DNA of 9,616 bases from positions 1 to 9,616 of the forward strand of contig DAOVNI010000034.1 of NCBI GenBank assembly GCA_030630315.1, in the 5' to 3' direction. The translations under genes and the position numbers were made by a program. Positions within the stretch are counted from its first letter, which is position 1; each line of letters opens with the position of its first letter. Source of the stretch: Phycisphaerae bacterium (lineage in GTDB: Bacteria; Planctomycetota; Phycisphaerae; Sedimentisphaerales; Anaerobacaceae). The notes under the pieces are model-generated. The model worked only from the letters and a program-made list of their open reading frames with translations. It was not told where the DNA came from and did not search any database. This document shows positions 1 through 6,390 of this stretch, one piece after another.

Positions 1-16
1 GACTTTGCACCTGGTT

Positions 17-39
17 CGATACTCGTTACCCGATACTCG
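17..39. repeat. Short direct repeat at left edge
   Basis: The 9-mer CGATACTCG occurs at 17-25 and again at 31-39, a period of 14 bases, followed by further TCGA-containing words to about position 58. It lies in the non-coding end of the window, downstream of the minus-strand gene at 138-389. The whole 1-137 stretch holds no supportable gene and no clear terminator. It looks like degenerate intergenic repeat material; whether it is part of a genome-wide family cannot be judged from here. Confidence 0.4.
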
Positions 40-137
40 ACGGGCATCGAGGGTCGAGAACGAACCGTCGCTCCTTCTGCGCACCACAAACGATTAAAGA
101 TAAAGTTTGGGAACCCCTGAAGAACGAGCTCTATAAC

Positions 138-389
138 TTACTTCCTGCCGAGAGACCTCAAGTATTTCTTTGACTTGCGAAGTCCCATTCTGGATGCCTT
201 CTTTTTTACTGCATCGGTTTTGCGTCCGAGTTCCGCAGCTATCTTAGAAGTGGTGTTGGTCGGGAAAAGCTTTTTGAGCAGATTGGCTTCGGCTTTTGTC
301 CAGAGGCCTTTAGAGGCTCTTTTACTTTTCGGGGTTTTTTTCTTCTTTGCGACCTTTTTTTTCTTCGCAACTTTCTTTTTCTTTGCCAT
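138..389 (-). CDS. Small Lys-rich SANT/Myb-like DNA-binding protein
   Basis: This encodes an 83-residue, very basic protein. Residues 1-18 are three copies of the hexamer (M/V)AKKKK, resembling the tails of histone-H1-like bacterial proteins. Residues about 29-71 form a SANT/Myb-like helix-turn-helix: a conserved Trp (W30) starts helix 1, then KIAAELGRKTDAVKKKASRM gives the turn and recognition helix, ending in a basic MGLRKSKK segment. This 'W-t-eE...IA..LGR...AV..ka..lGL' layout is common in short planctomycete proteins of unknown target. A nucleoid-associated or local regulatory role is inferred; no target is visible. The ATG at 389 is preceded by a good Shine-Dalgarno-like AAAGGAAG, and a promoter candidate lies at 466-494. 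The gene is divergent from metXW. The poly-Lys repeats are encoded by tandem copies of about 18 bp (roughly 333-386), so copy number may vary between strains. Confidence 0.8.
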   Translation of the reverse strand: MAKKKKVAKKKKVAKKKKTPKSKRASKGLWTKAEANLLKKLFPTNTTSKIAAELGRKTDAVKKKASRMGLRKSKKYLRSLGRK

Positions 390-465
390 TTTGTTGCTTC
401 CTTTCGTTAAATGGTACGTGGTTAAATTTGTCCCTCTATTCTGGCATCGCAGCCACTCGAAGTAT

Positions 466-494
466 AATCTATAGATGGTATTTTACAGTGTCAA
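466..494 (-). promoter_or_regulatory. Candidate sigma70 promoter for the small basic protein
   Basis: Read on the minus strand there is a perfect -35 TTGACA (494-489), a 17-base spacer and a -10 TAGATT (471-466, 4 of 6 consensus). Transcription would begin near 459, giving a leader of about 70 bases to the ATG at 389. The rest of 390-624 is an AT-rich divergent spacer. No riboswitch was recognised upstream of the methionine gene. Confidence 0.5.
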
Positions 495-624
495 GGTTTT
501 TTAACGATTTTAGAACAGAAAATGTAATTAATTAGTCTGCTGCCAGGCCAATGGTTCCGGGCGAAAGCTTAGTTTGCTCAAGCGCTTTACAAGGAGAAGT
601 TTTCGGGTATACTTAATTGTCGCT

Positions 625-2433
625 ATGGTAGAGATTGGGAAAAATTCGGTTGGTATCGTCAAGACAAAAACGATACGGCTCGTGGAGGCGGAGCATCCTT
701 TGGAGCTGGAGTGCGGTAAGAGATTGGCTCCGATTGAAGTGGCCTACGAGACGTACGGGGAGCTTAACGAGACAGGGGATAATGCTGTTTTGATTTGTCA
801 CGCCTTGAGCGGCAACGCTCACGTTGCCGGCGTAAACAGTCCTGATGACAAGAATCCCGGCTGGTGGGATGTTATGGTCGGGCCCGGTAAAGGAATTGAC
901 ACAAACAAGTATTTTGTTATTTGCTCAAATTTTCTCGGCGGCTGCAGCGGGACGACGGGGCCATCCTCGATTAATCCGTCGACACAGAAGCCATACGGTC
1001 TGGACTTTCCGATTATAACTATCGGGGATATGGTTAAGATCCAGAAGCTGCTGCTCGATAAACTCGGGGTAAAAAAGCTTCTGGCGGTAATTGGTGGCTC
1101 GATCGGCGGGATGCAGGTTTTACAGTGGGCGATTGAGTATCCTGACTTTGTTAAAGCTGCGCTACCGGTTGCCACAACGACACATCTCGGGGCCCAGTCG
1201 ATTGCGTTTGATGCGGTAGGTAGAAATGCGATACTGGGAGATGCAAATTTCGCCAGCGGCCAATACAAGAGCGAACAAGGCCCGGACAGGGGCCTGGCAA
1301 TTGCGCGAATGATTGGGCATATAACGTATCTTTCGGAACAGGGCATGCGTGAAAAGTTCGGCCGACAACTAAGAGGTGCCGACCGATACAGTTACGATTT
1401 CAACTCCGAGTTTGCCGTTGAGACATACCTGGACCATCAAGGACAGAGCTTCGTGGAAAGATTCGACGCCAATAGTTATCTTTACATAACCAAGGCGGCG
1501 GACTATTTCGACCTGGAAAAGGACTACGGGACATTAAGCAAGGCCTTTGCGAATGTCAAATCGAGATTCCTTGCAGTTAGTTTCGCAAGCGACTGGCTTT
1601 ATACGCCCGCACAATCCGAAGCAATAGTCAATGCCCTGGCGGCCAACGGTAAAGATGTTAGTTTCTGCAACATTGCGTCGTCGTACGGTCACGATGCATT
1701 TCTACTGGAGACGGAGACACTCGGCTCATTTATCTCCGGCTTTTTAGAGGCGACACACCGTCCGGGAGTAAGAAGCGAAAAAGAAAAAGTAAAAAGTAAA
1801 AATCAAGATACGAGATACAAAATAGGAGATTTCGAACAGGCCCGACGGACACGTGTTGACTACGAGCTGATTGAATCGCTAATAGAGCCAAACACTACGG
1901 TCCTGGACATCGGCTGCGGGGACGGGGAATTACTCGCAAACCTCACCGAAGACAAAAACATAAAGGGCGAAGGTATTGAGCTTCAGCAGGACCCTGTGCT
2001 GGCTTGTGTAAATCGGGGGCTATCGATTATCCAGCGCGATGTCGAACGGGGCCTTGAAAATTACGCTGATAAGAGCCTGGATTATGTGATATTGTCTCAA
2101 ACGGTGCAGACGCTGAAAAATCCTGAAAAGGTTTTTACCGAATTGCTGCGAGTAGGCAAAAAAGTGATTGTGAGTTTTCCCAACTTTGCTCACTGGCGGT
2201 GCAGAGCCCAGTTATTCTTCTCCGGTACAGCTCCAGTAACCAAACAGCTGCCTTTCGGCTGGCACAACTCGCCGAATATACACTTTCTGTCTCTGAAGGA
2301 TTTTGACGAGTTTTGCAAAAAGCTGGGGGTTAAAGTAGAAAAGAAGATTCCGCTGGCCAAGACCCGCTTTAGCCCTGTAAGATTCGCACCTAATCTGTTT
2401 GCCGAGCAGGTGATTTACGTAACGAGCAAATGA
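625..2433 (+). CDS. metXW: MetX-MetW fusion: homoserine O-acyltransferase joined to methionine biosynthesis protein MetW
   Basis: Numbering is from ATG 625 (602 residues). Residues about 10-380 are MetX, an alpha/beta-hydrolase that acylates L-homoserine for methionine synthesis. The catalytic triad is visible: nucleophile S159 in GGSIGG, D323 in FASDWLYTP and H356 in YGHDAF. The conserved GCSGTTGPSSINP block is also present. Residues about 383-403 are a Lys-rich, low-complexity linker. Residues about 407-602 are MetW, a SAM-methyltransferase-fold protein with VLDIGCGDGELL at 426-437 and the typical PNFAHW and LPFGWH motifs. MetX and MetW are usually separate adjacent genes; here one frame covers both with no stop. 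MetX of this type can use acetyl-CoA or succinyl-CoA, and the donor cannot be decided here. The start is uncertain: an AAGGAG at 591-596 sits too far (28 bases) upstream of ATG 625, and an in-frame TTG at 574 lacks a ribosome binding site but would add 17 basic residues with no family match. Confidence 0.93.
   Translation: MVEIGKNSVGIVKTKTIRLVEAEHPLELECGKRLAPIEVAYETYGELNETGDNAVLICHALSGNAHVAGVNSPDDKNPGWWDVMVGPGKGIDTNKYFVICSNFLGGCSGTTGPSSINPSTQKPYGLDFPIITIGDMVKIQKLLLDKLGVKKLLAVIGGSIGGMQVLQWAIEYPDFVKAALPVATTTHLGAQSIAFDAVGRNAILGDANFASGQYKSEQGPDRGLAIARMIGHITYLSEQGMREKFGRQLRGADRYSYDFNSEFAVETYLDHQGQSFVERFDANSYLYITKAADYFDLEKDYGTLSKAFANVKSRFLAVSFASDWLYTPAQSEAIVNALAANGKDVSFCNIASSYGHDAFLLETETLGSFISGFLEATHRPGVRSEKEKVKSKNQDTRYKIGDFEQARRTRVDYELIESLIEPNTTVLDIGCGDGELLANLTEDKNIKGEGIELQQDPVLACVNRGLSIIQRDVERGLENYADKSLDYVILSQTVQTLKNPEKVFTELLRVGKKVIVSFPNFAHWRCRAQLFFSGTAPVTKQLPFGWHNSPNIHFLSLKDFDEFCKKLGVKVEKKIPLAKTRFSPVRFAPNLFAEQVIYVTSK
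1771..1829 (+). other. Spacer-like linker at the MetX/MetW junction
   Basis: The coding sequence between the two domains changes abruptly to A-rich low-complexity DNA, with direct repeats AAAAAGT/AAAAAGT and GATAC-GA-GATAC. It ends in a Shine-Dalgarno-like AGGAG (1824-1828) just ahead of the MetW domain. It encodes a charged, Lys-rich linker. This looks like a former intergenic spacer with a leftover metW ribosome binding site that became coding, though that history is an inference. Confidence 0.5.
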
Positions 2434-2440
2434 GTTTATT

Positions 2441-2492
2441 GTTCATAGTTCATTGTTCATAATCTATGAACTACGAACTCATAACTACGAAC
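2441..2492. repeat. Inverted and direct repeats in the metXW-nikR spacer
   Basis: The spacer contains GTTCATA-ATC-TATGAAC, a perfect 7-bp dyad with a 3-base loop (2455-2471). A further GTTCATAG lies at 2441-2448, and two direct copies of AACTACGAAC sit at 2469-2478 and 2483-2492. The units are variants of GTTC(A/G)TAGTT in both orientations. It could be a degenerate dispersed intergenic repeat, an RNA hairpin, or a binding site upstream of nikR. The spacing does not match the long-spaced operator known for E. coli NikR. Confidence 0.55.
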
Positions 2493-2512
2493 AAATTTAT
2501 CAGGAGAATAAA

Positions 2513-2926
2513 ATGAAGCAAGTTGAACGCATAGGAGTATCGCTGGATAAGCAGCTGCTTTCTACGTTCGATAAGTTCATTGCCAAACAGGGTTATCAGA
2601 ACCGCTCTGAGGCGATACGCGATTTGATACGCCGGCAGCTAAGCAGTGAGCGGCTGAGCAATCCAAAAACGAAGGCAGTCGCTGCTGTATTTCTGGTTTA
2701 CGACCATCATTCGACAAAACTGATGCAGAAGCTGGCCGACTTGCAACATTCGCATCTTCTACAGACGATTTCCTCTATGCATATCCACCTGGATGAGCAC
2801 GATTGCCTGGAGGTAATTGTGCTTCGAGGATGTGTCGGCGAAATCAATAAGATGGCAGAAAATATATTGAGCATAAAGGGCGTCAAGCTCGGACGGAGCA
2901 ACCTTGTCGCAACAGAGCAGGAGTGA
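2513..2926 (+). CDS. nikR: NikR, nickel-responsive ribbon-helix-helix repressor
   Basis: The protein is 137 residues, the normal length of the family. Residues 4-45 form the ribbon-helix-helix DNA-binding domain (RIGVSLDKQLL, then the YQNRSEAIRDLIRRQL helices). Residues 54-137 form the ACT-like tetramerisation and nickel-binding domain. All four ligands of the high-affinity site known from E. coli NikR are present, shifted by exactly three residues: H79, H90, H92 and C98, the last three in HIHLDEHDCLE. It should therefore repress target genes, typically nickel uptake, when nickel is bound. No nickel transporter, hydrogenase or urease gene is in the window, so its regulon lies elsewhere. ATG 2513 follows a clear AGGAG (2502-2506) with good spacing; the in-frame upstream extension from 2453 is translated repeat and is rejected. 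It lies 79 bases after metXW on the same strand and may be co-transcribed. Confidence 0.95.
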   Translation: MKQVERIGVSLDKQLLSTFDKFIAKQGYQNRSEAIRDLIRRQLSSERLSNPKTKAVAAVFLVYDHHSTKLMQKLADLQHSHLLQTISSMHIHLDEHDCLEVIVLRGCVGEINKMAENILSIKGVKLGRSNLVATEQE

Positions 2927-2930
2927 TGCG

Positions 2931-2955
2931 TGGCACGGCCATCCTGGCCGTGTCA
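2931..2955 (+). repeat. Strong CACGGCCA/TGGCCGTG hairpin after nikR
   Basis: Five bases after the nikR stop, 2931-2941 pairs with 2945-2955: an 11-bp stem with one G-T pair and a TCC loop. There is no T-run on either side, so it is not a classical intrinsic terminator. It may stabilise the 3' end of the nikR transcript or be a REP-like dispersed palindrome; a related dyad occurs at 6277-6293. Confidence 0.65.
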
Positions 2956-2969
2956 CCCGCGATTAAAAC

Positions 2970-2999
2970 TTGACAGGCGGCAGGGTTGGCAGTTCTAAT
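2970..2999 (+). promoter_or_regulatory. Sigma70 promoter for tRNA-Val
   Basis: A perfect -35 TTGACA (2970-2975), an 18-base spacer and a -10 TCTAAT (2994-2999, 5 of 6 consensus) stand upstream of the tRNA. Transcription would start near 3006, leaving a leader of about 43 bases to be trimmed. A small GGGGC/GCCCC hairpin (3032-3046) lies just ahead of the mature 5' end. Confidence 0.65.
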
Positions 3000-3048
3000 A
3001 TAGCCAGTTGTGGGTGAGAGACACACCGTAAGGGGCGTTTGGCCCCCC

Positions 3049-3122
3049 GGGCGATTAGCTCAGTTGGTTAGAGCGCACGGATCACACCCGTGAGGTCACA
3101 GGTTCGAGTCCTGTATCGCCCA
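3049..3122 (+). tRNA. tRNA-Val (anticodon CAC)
   Basis: This is a complete 74-base cloverleaf. The acceptor arms GGGCGAT (3049-3055) and ATCGCCC (3115-3121) pair perfectly, with discriminator A3122. The D arm contains AGCTCAGTTGG. The anticodon stem CACGG/CCGTG encloses the loop ATCACAC with anticodon CAC at 3083-3085, reading GUG valine codons. The T arm has GGTTCGAGTCC. The 3' CCA is not encoded and must be added after transcription. No second copy of the tRNA 3' end is present in the window. Confidence 0.97.
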
Positions 3123-3450
3123 TTACCATAAATCCTTTCAAAAGCAGAACTTACCGCCGCAATCTTTATTTTGCCCAGATTCACTAAATAGGCTAGAATA
3201 GGCCTGAATATGCTCCATTCTACACCAAGATTACACCAAGAAGCACCAGAATTCAAGCATCTCCGCGGAATCATGTCAGACTTTCGACCCACAGTCACCA
3301 CAATAATTTGGACTCCCGACCAGCCTTTTGTTACAAACCGGGCATCTTCTTAGAAACCAAATCAAGAAGACTGCGTTTTTCATGGTACCCTTTCTGAATC
3401 GTTACGGGTCACTTCATATACATAGTTTTATTCCGCATTGAGACATCAAA
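3123..3450. other. Gene-free stretch after the tRNA, with short tandem repeats
   Basis: No convincing gene is visible; the only open frame of note, on the minus strand, runs through the antisense of the tRNA and is judged spurious. Two pairs of tandem decamers are visible. GGCTAGAATA/GGCCTGAATA (3191-3210) differ at two positions, and TACACCAAGA is repeated exactly at 3221-3230 and 3232-3241. A 7-bp stem TCTTCTT/AAGAAGA (3345-3370) is followed by CTGCGTTTTT and is a weak plus-strand terminator candidate. The position just downstream of a tRNA would suit an old integration boundary, but no integrase is visible. Confidence 0.45.
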
Positions 3451-5709
3451 TTATTTATCTTTCAGGGGAGCTATTTCAATTACCTTTAACTTTCGCGGCC
3501 GTAGCGTTTCCGTACGTTCTATTGGACCTGAGATTTTTGCAAGAGGAAATACTCTCTTGGGTGTAATCTCTATTAATTGATAGCGATAAGCTTGAAGTCC
3601 ATACTGCACAGGATCTATTGAATAAGTAAAAGGAATTTCCTCGTCAACATAATTAGCCAAAAAAATCCCCAGGTGCCCATCTTCCGATTGCCACAAACAA
3701 GCCTCGGCGCTCGGCACGCTCGCGTCACGGATCTTTTCATACATCCCCCAGCCAAAGCCCTCTTCGGTAAATTTAGGAACATCATTGATCGGCTTGATGG
3801 CCCCCCAAAGTCTGCCGTAGGTTAAAAATTTGCGTGTGGCCACCCGATATTGGCCACACTGTTTAAGGTAGTCAACCTTACGTTCATTCTCGGGCTTGAA
3901 AAGGCCCAAGTTCATCCAGCCATTCTGGCGGCCGTTTAGAAAGGCGCGGCCCTGGGCGTAAATAAAGAACCGGTCGGTTTTTTTGTAATCACAGGGGCTG
4001 CCGAAAAACAGCGTGTAACCTGAATATACCACTTGCATCATGGGTATCTCTTTCTCAGACGGCTGGGACCAAAGCAAATTCCCATCCAGAACATCAAAGA
4101 AAACCTCCGACGCTCCCTCGGATGTAATCACACAATCTCGTCCCTTTTTATGGGCAATATTTTTGATTTCCCTCAATAGATTCCTGTTACCGTCCGCCCA
4201 ATAACTGCCTCCGCCTAAAGGGTGATCATGGTTCGTGGCAAAACATAACTCATGATACAAACCGGCGACCTGATCGACGTAAATCCCATTGACTCCATAT
4301 AAGGTGAAAATGTTATCTACCAGCGAAGAAATCGTATCCTGCCAGAAGGTCTGTTTGCCGCACATCGACAACAGCCGACCGGCACGGTTCGAGTAGTAAT
4401 GATGCCTGAAACCGCCGGCCTCATCGCGGACAGCATGAGGGGCAAATTTGTCAAAATCGGAAATGTTCATATCGGCGCTTGAACCATTGATATAGGGCAT
4501 AACCACAATGTTGCTCCTGACCAGCTCTTTTACGCGTTCTTTGAATTTATCCATGGCAGGAATAAAATGCGGGTAATCATTATCAAAACGATTTTGGTGC
4601 CAGCGATACCACTGCAGTCCTACTGGTACTTGCAGTCTTTTGGCCGCGTCGAGCAGGGGTTTGTTCATTTGGCTGGGTGAACCCTGGGCGCCGTTCCATT
4701 CCCAGTTGTCGCGGATCCAGATGCCGATGTTTTTGATTTTCTCAGGTACATCGTTTCTCTGCGACAAGGGTCCTTTCTGAGCCCATTTCTGTTTTAATGC
4801 CCAGGGGCGATAACGATGAGCGGCTTCGAGCCACCCACCCTGATATACACCAAATTCAACGGGGTAATAGTCGGGATAATCCGAGCCGGTCAGTCCCATA
4901 TTATCGGGATAGTGTATGATGTAAGCTCTCTCGCCGGGCGCGGGGGTAATTTTTTTGTGTCTTCTGCCTTCGAAAACGATGGGATAGCGTTCGCTGTCGA
5001 GTTCTTTAATTGGTTCGACGACGAAATCCTTGGCACGGGCGCGGGAGTCCCGAGTAGCCAGGTAAACGGCATTTGTCTCTTTGTTAAAAGACATAAACTG
5101 CATTGACCAGGTTGAGCCGGGATAGCGGGCCCTGATGGTATCAGTGTTATTTTTTAAGAGCACTCCCCCGCGGGCAAAAGAGGGTCTGGCGATATCGTAT
5201 TGTCCCGATGAGGGGAAGCCGTTAATAATGGGGAATAAGACCGACCACAAACCCCAGTAATCACTTCGGTTTTCCACAAAGATGCGCCACTGGGCTACTC
5301 CATCATCTGCGGGCAGTTCAACGGTAACCTGAATCGTTACCACTTTATCTTCGTTCCACCACCGCAAATCGTTCCATTCCAATACGGCTTTTTGCCCTCC
5401 GTTCGGCAGTTTTTCAATATAGGCATCGCTGCAGGTCTTATAATTATTGGTAATCGTGTAAATCTGTCTACCGACGCCGAAAGCCACTTCCCAAAGAAGA
5501 TGTTTGCCGTCGATCTCTTCTATGTGATTGTAGCCTGTTCGGAGATCGACCATTTTACATAACCCCATACCGACGGGTTCGAATTCAAACCGGACATAAT
5601 CATTGGATAGCACCAGCCCTTCTTCCGAATCAACCCTCACCATCGCATAAAGTGGTTCGATCAACCAGACGATATATACAAACAAAAGTATTTTACAAAT
5701 CCTATCCAT
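3451..5709 (-). CDS. Secreted glycoside-hydrolase-like protein (DUF6259 type)
   Basis: The product has 752 residues. Residues 1-22 are a signal peptide: a basic start, a hydrophobic core LLFVYIVWLI and a likely cleavage after LYA. Residues about 30-320 look like a beta-sandwich domain. Residues about 325-600 look like a TIM barrel, with GLQWYRWHQNRFDNDYPHFIP near 364-383, VVMPYING at 402-409, GIYVDQVAG at 475-483, and ITSEGASEVFFD at 528-539. By analogy with retaining glycosidases, D479 and E531 are candidate catalytic residues; this is inference. Residues about 670-752 suggest a C-terminal beta domain. The overall pattern matches DUF6259-type proteins, common in polysaccharide-degrading planctomycetes, whose substrate is not known to me. 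The start ATG at 5709 has AAGGAA 8-13 bases upstream, and a promoter candidate lies at 5790-5818. The gene stands alone, divergent from the sulfatase side, and its role is probably hydrolysis of an imported or surface glycan. Confidence 0.78.
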   Translation of the reverse strand: MDRICKILLFVYIVWLIEPLYAMVRVDSEEGLVLSNDYVRFEFEPVGMGLCKMVDLRTGYNHIEEIDGKHLLWEVAFGVGRQIYTITNNYKTCSDAYIEKLPNGGQKAVLEWNDLRWWNEDKVVTIQVTVELPADDGVAQWRIFVENRSDYWGLWSVLFPIINGFPSSGQYDIARPSFARGGVLLKNNTDTIRARYPGSTWSMQFMSFNKETNAVYLATRDSRARAKDFVVEPIKELDSERYPIVFEGRRHKKITPAPGERAYIIHYPDNMGLTGSDYPDYYPVEFGVYQGGWLEAAHRYRPWALKQKWAQKGPLSQRNDVPEKIKNIGIWIRDNWEWNGAQGSPSQMNKPLLDAAKRLQVPVGLQWYRWHQNRFDNDYPHFIPAMDKFKERVKELVRSNIVVMPYINGSSADMNISDFDKFAPHAVRDEAGGFRHHYYSNRAGRLLSMCGKQTFWQDTISSLVDNIFTLYGVNGIYVDQVAGLYHELCFATNHDHPLGGGSYWADGNRNLLREIKNIAHKKGRDCVITSEGASEVFFDVLDGNLLWSQPSEKEIPMMQVVYSGYTLFFGSPCDYKKTDRFFIYAQGRAFLNGRQNGWMNLGLFKPENERKVDYLKQCGQYRVATRKFLTYGRLWGAIKPINDVPKFTEEGFGWGMYEKIRDASVPSAEACLWQSEDGHLGIFLANYVDEEIPFTYSIDPVQYGLQAYRYQLIEITPKRVFPLAKISGPIERTETLRPRKLKVIEIAPLKDK

Positions 5710-5789
5710 CAGTCTATTCCTTTGATTTATCTTAATTGAGATTCCCGTTTAGCTTTGATTTCTCTGTGTACCTCCACTTTTGTTTCCGT

Positions 5790-5818
5790 ATATTACCAAA
5801 TTTTCGTGATAAGAGCAA
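5790..5818 (-). promoter_or_regulatory. Candidate sigma70 promoter for the DUF6259 gene
   Basis: On the minus strand, TTGCTC (5818-5813), a 17-base spacer and TAATAT (5795-5790) make a plausible promoter. Transcription would begin near 5783, giving a leader of about 74 bases. Confidence 0.45.
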
Positions 5819-6276
5819 CTTTTTCATCGAGCATTGTGTTGTCAAATCCTCTTACTAAGAGTCCTCATCCGTCAAATTCTCCCCCCTACCCCGTTTTCAC
5901 CGCGTTATTTGTTTTTCCCTCGACCATTTCCCCCCTTATCAAACCGAGTCTTTTCAGCAATTAACAGATTCAACATCCAACGTTGTAAATCTTATTTAGT
6001 CGTAAGCCTTCAGTTCGTGCTGTCGTCAGTTCCGTCACCCTCGCTCCCATTTATTGTCCCCGTTCAAGGGTGCCTATCAAGTAAGCCCCACCCGCCCCCT
6101 GTTCCGGTTTCGACACAACCCGAACCCGTTCTATGGACTGCAAGTGTGCTCTCACCAAGGTTTGGTTATTCGGGCCGGAAATGCGAAGCATCAGAAGCCG
6201 AGCCGTCCTGGCTCTCGATGCGGTTCCCCTACGGCCAGTCACATTTCCTAACCATACGTGCGGGCATATGCACGGA

Positions 6277-6293
6277 CACGGCTTGCAGCCGTG
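6277..6293. repeat. CACGGCT/AGCCGTG palindrome
   Basis: A perfect 7-bp stem closes a 3-base loop (TGC). Its outer arms CACGGC/GCCGTG match those of the hairpin after nikR (2934-2952), while the inner part differs and pairing is kept. It may belong to a REP-like family. Confidence 0.5.
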
Positions 6294-6335
6294 AATTACT
6301 TTATGCTTGTGCACGATGGTTGCCCGAACTTTAAT

Positions 6336-6390
6336 CGGGCCGGTAGTCTGCCGACCGGCCCGACATCGCCGGTGGTCTGCTGACCGGCGA
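6336..6390. repeat. Two tandem paralogous hairpins with covarying stems
   Basis: Hairpin 1 pairs 6336-6344 with 6354-6362 (9 bp, CGGGCCGGT/ACCGGCCCG) around the loop AGTCTGCCG. Hairpin 2 pairs 6366-6373 with 6383-6390 (8 bp, TCGCCGGT/ACCGGCGA) around the loop GGTCTGCTG. Counting from the loop, the first six pairs are identical. Pair 7 changes from G-C to C-G, and pair 8 from G-C to T-A. Both partners changed each time, which supports a conserved structure. Neither hairpin is followed by a T-run. Confidence 0.75.

Noticed and set aside
475..624. Possible SAM riboswitch ahead of the methionine gene.
   Set aside because: Only small stems (for example AAAGC/GCTTT at 564-588) are seen; none of the conserved cores of SAM classes known to me is recognisable.
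574..624. Upstream TTG start adding 17 residues to MetXW.
   Set aside because: The TTG has no ribosome binding site and the added residues do not match the family, though ATG 625 is itself poorly supported.
2453..2512. 20-residue N-terminal extension of NikR.
   Set aside because: It would translate the spacer repeat; the internal ATG 2513 has a clear AGGAG and matches the family length.
3068..3301. Minus-strand open frame of 77 codons.
   Set aside because: Its last part is the antisense translation of the tRNA-Val gene, a well-known source of spurious proteins.
6250..6283. A 34-base minus-strand segment resembling a group II intron domain V (AGC near the 5' side, CG bulge position, GGTT at the 3' side).
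   Set aside because: It has no GNRA loop, has several wobble pairs and a mismatch, and no reverse transcriptase gene or intron boundary is present. A covariance search would decide.
5834..6334. Overlapping open frames on both strands of the hairpin-rich block.
   Set aside because: They have no protein-family motif, no good ribosome binding site, and a composition explained by the pyrimidine-rich strand and stems.
6336..6390. Tandem hairpins as a two-unit CRISPR array.
   Set aside because: There are only two adjacent palindromes with diverged arms, no spacers of regular length and no cas gene.
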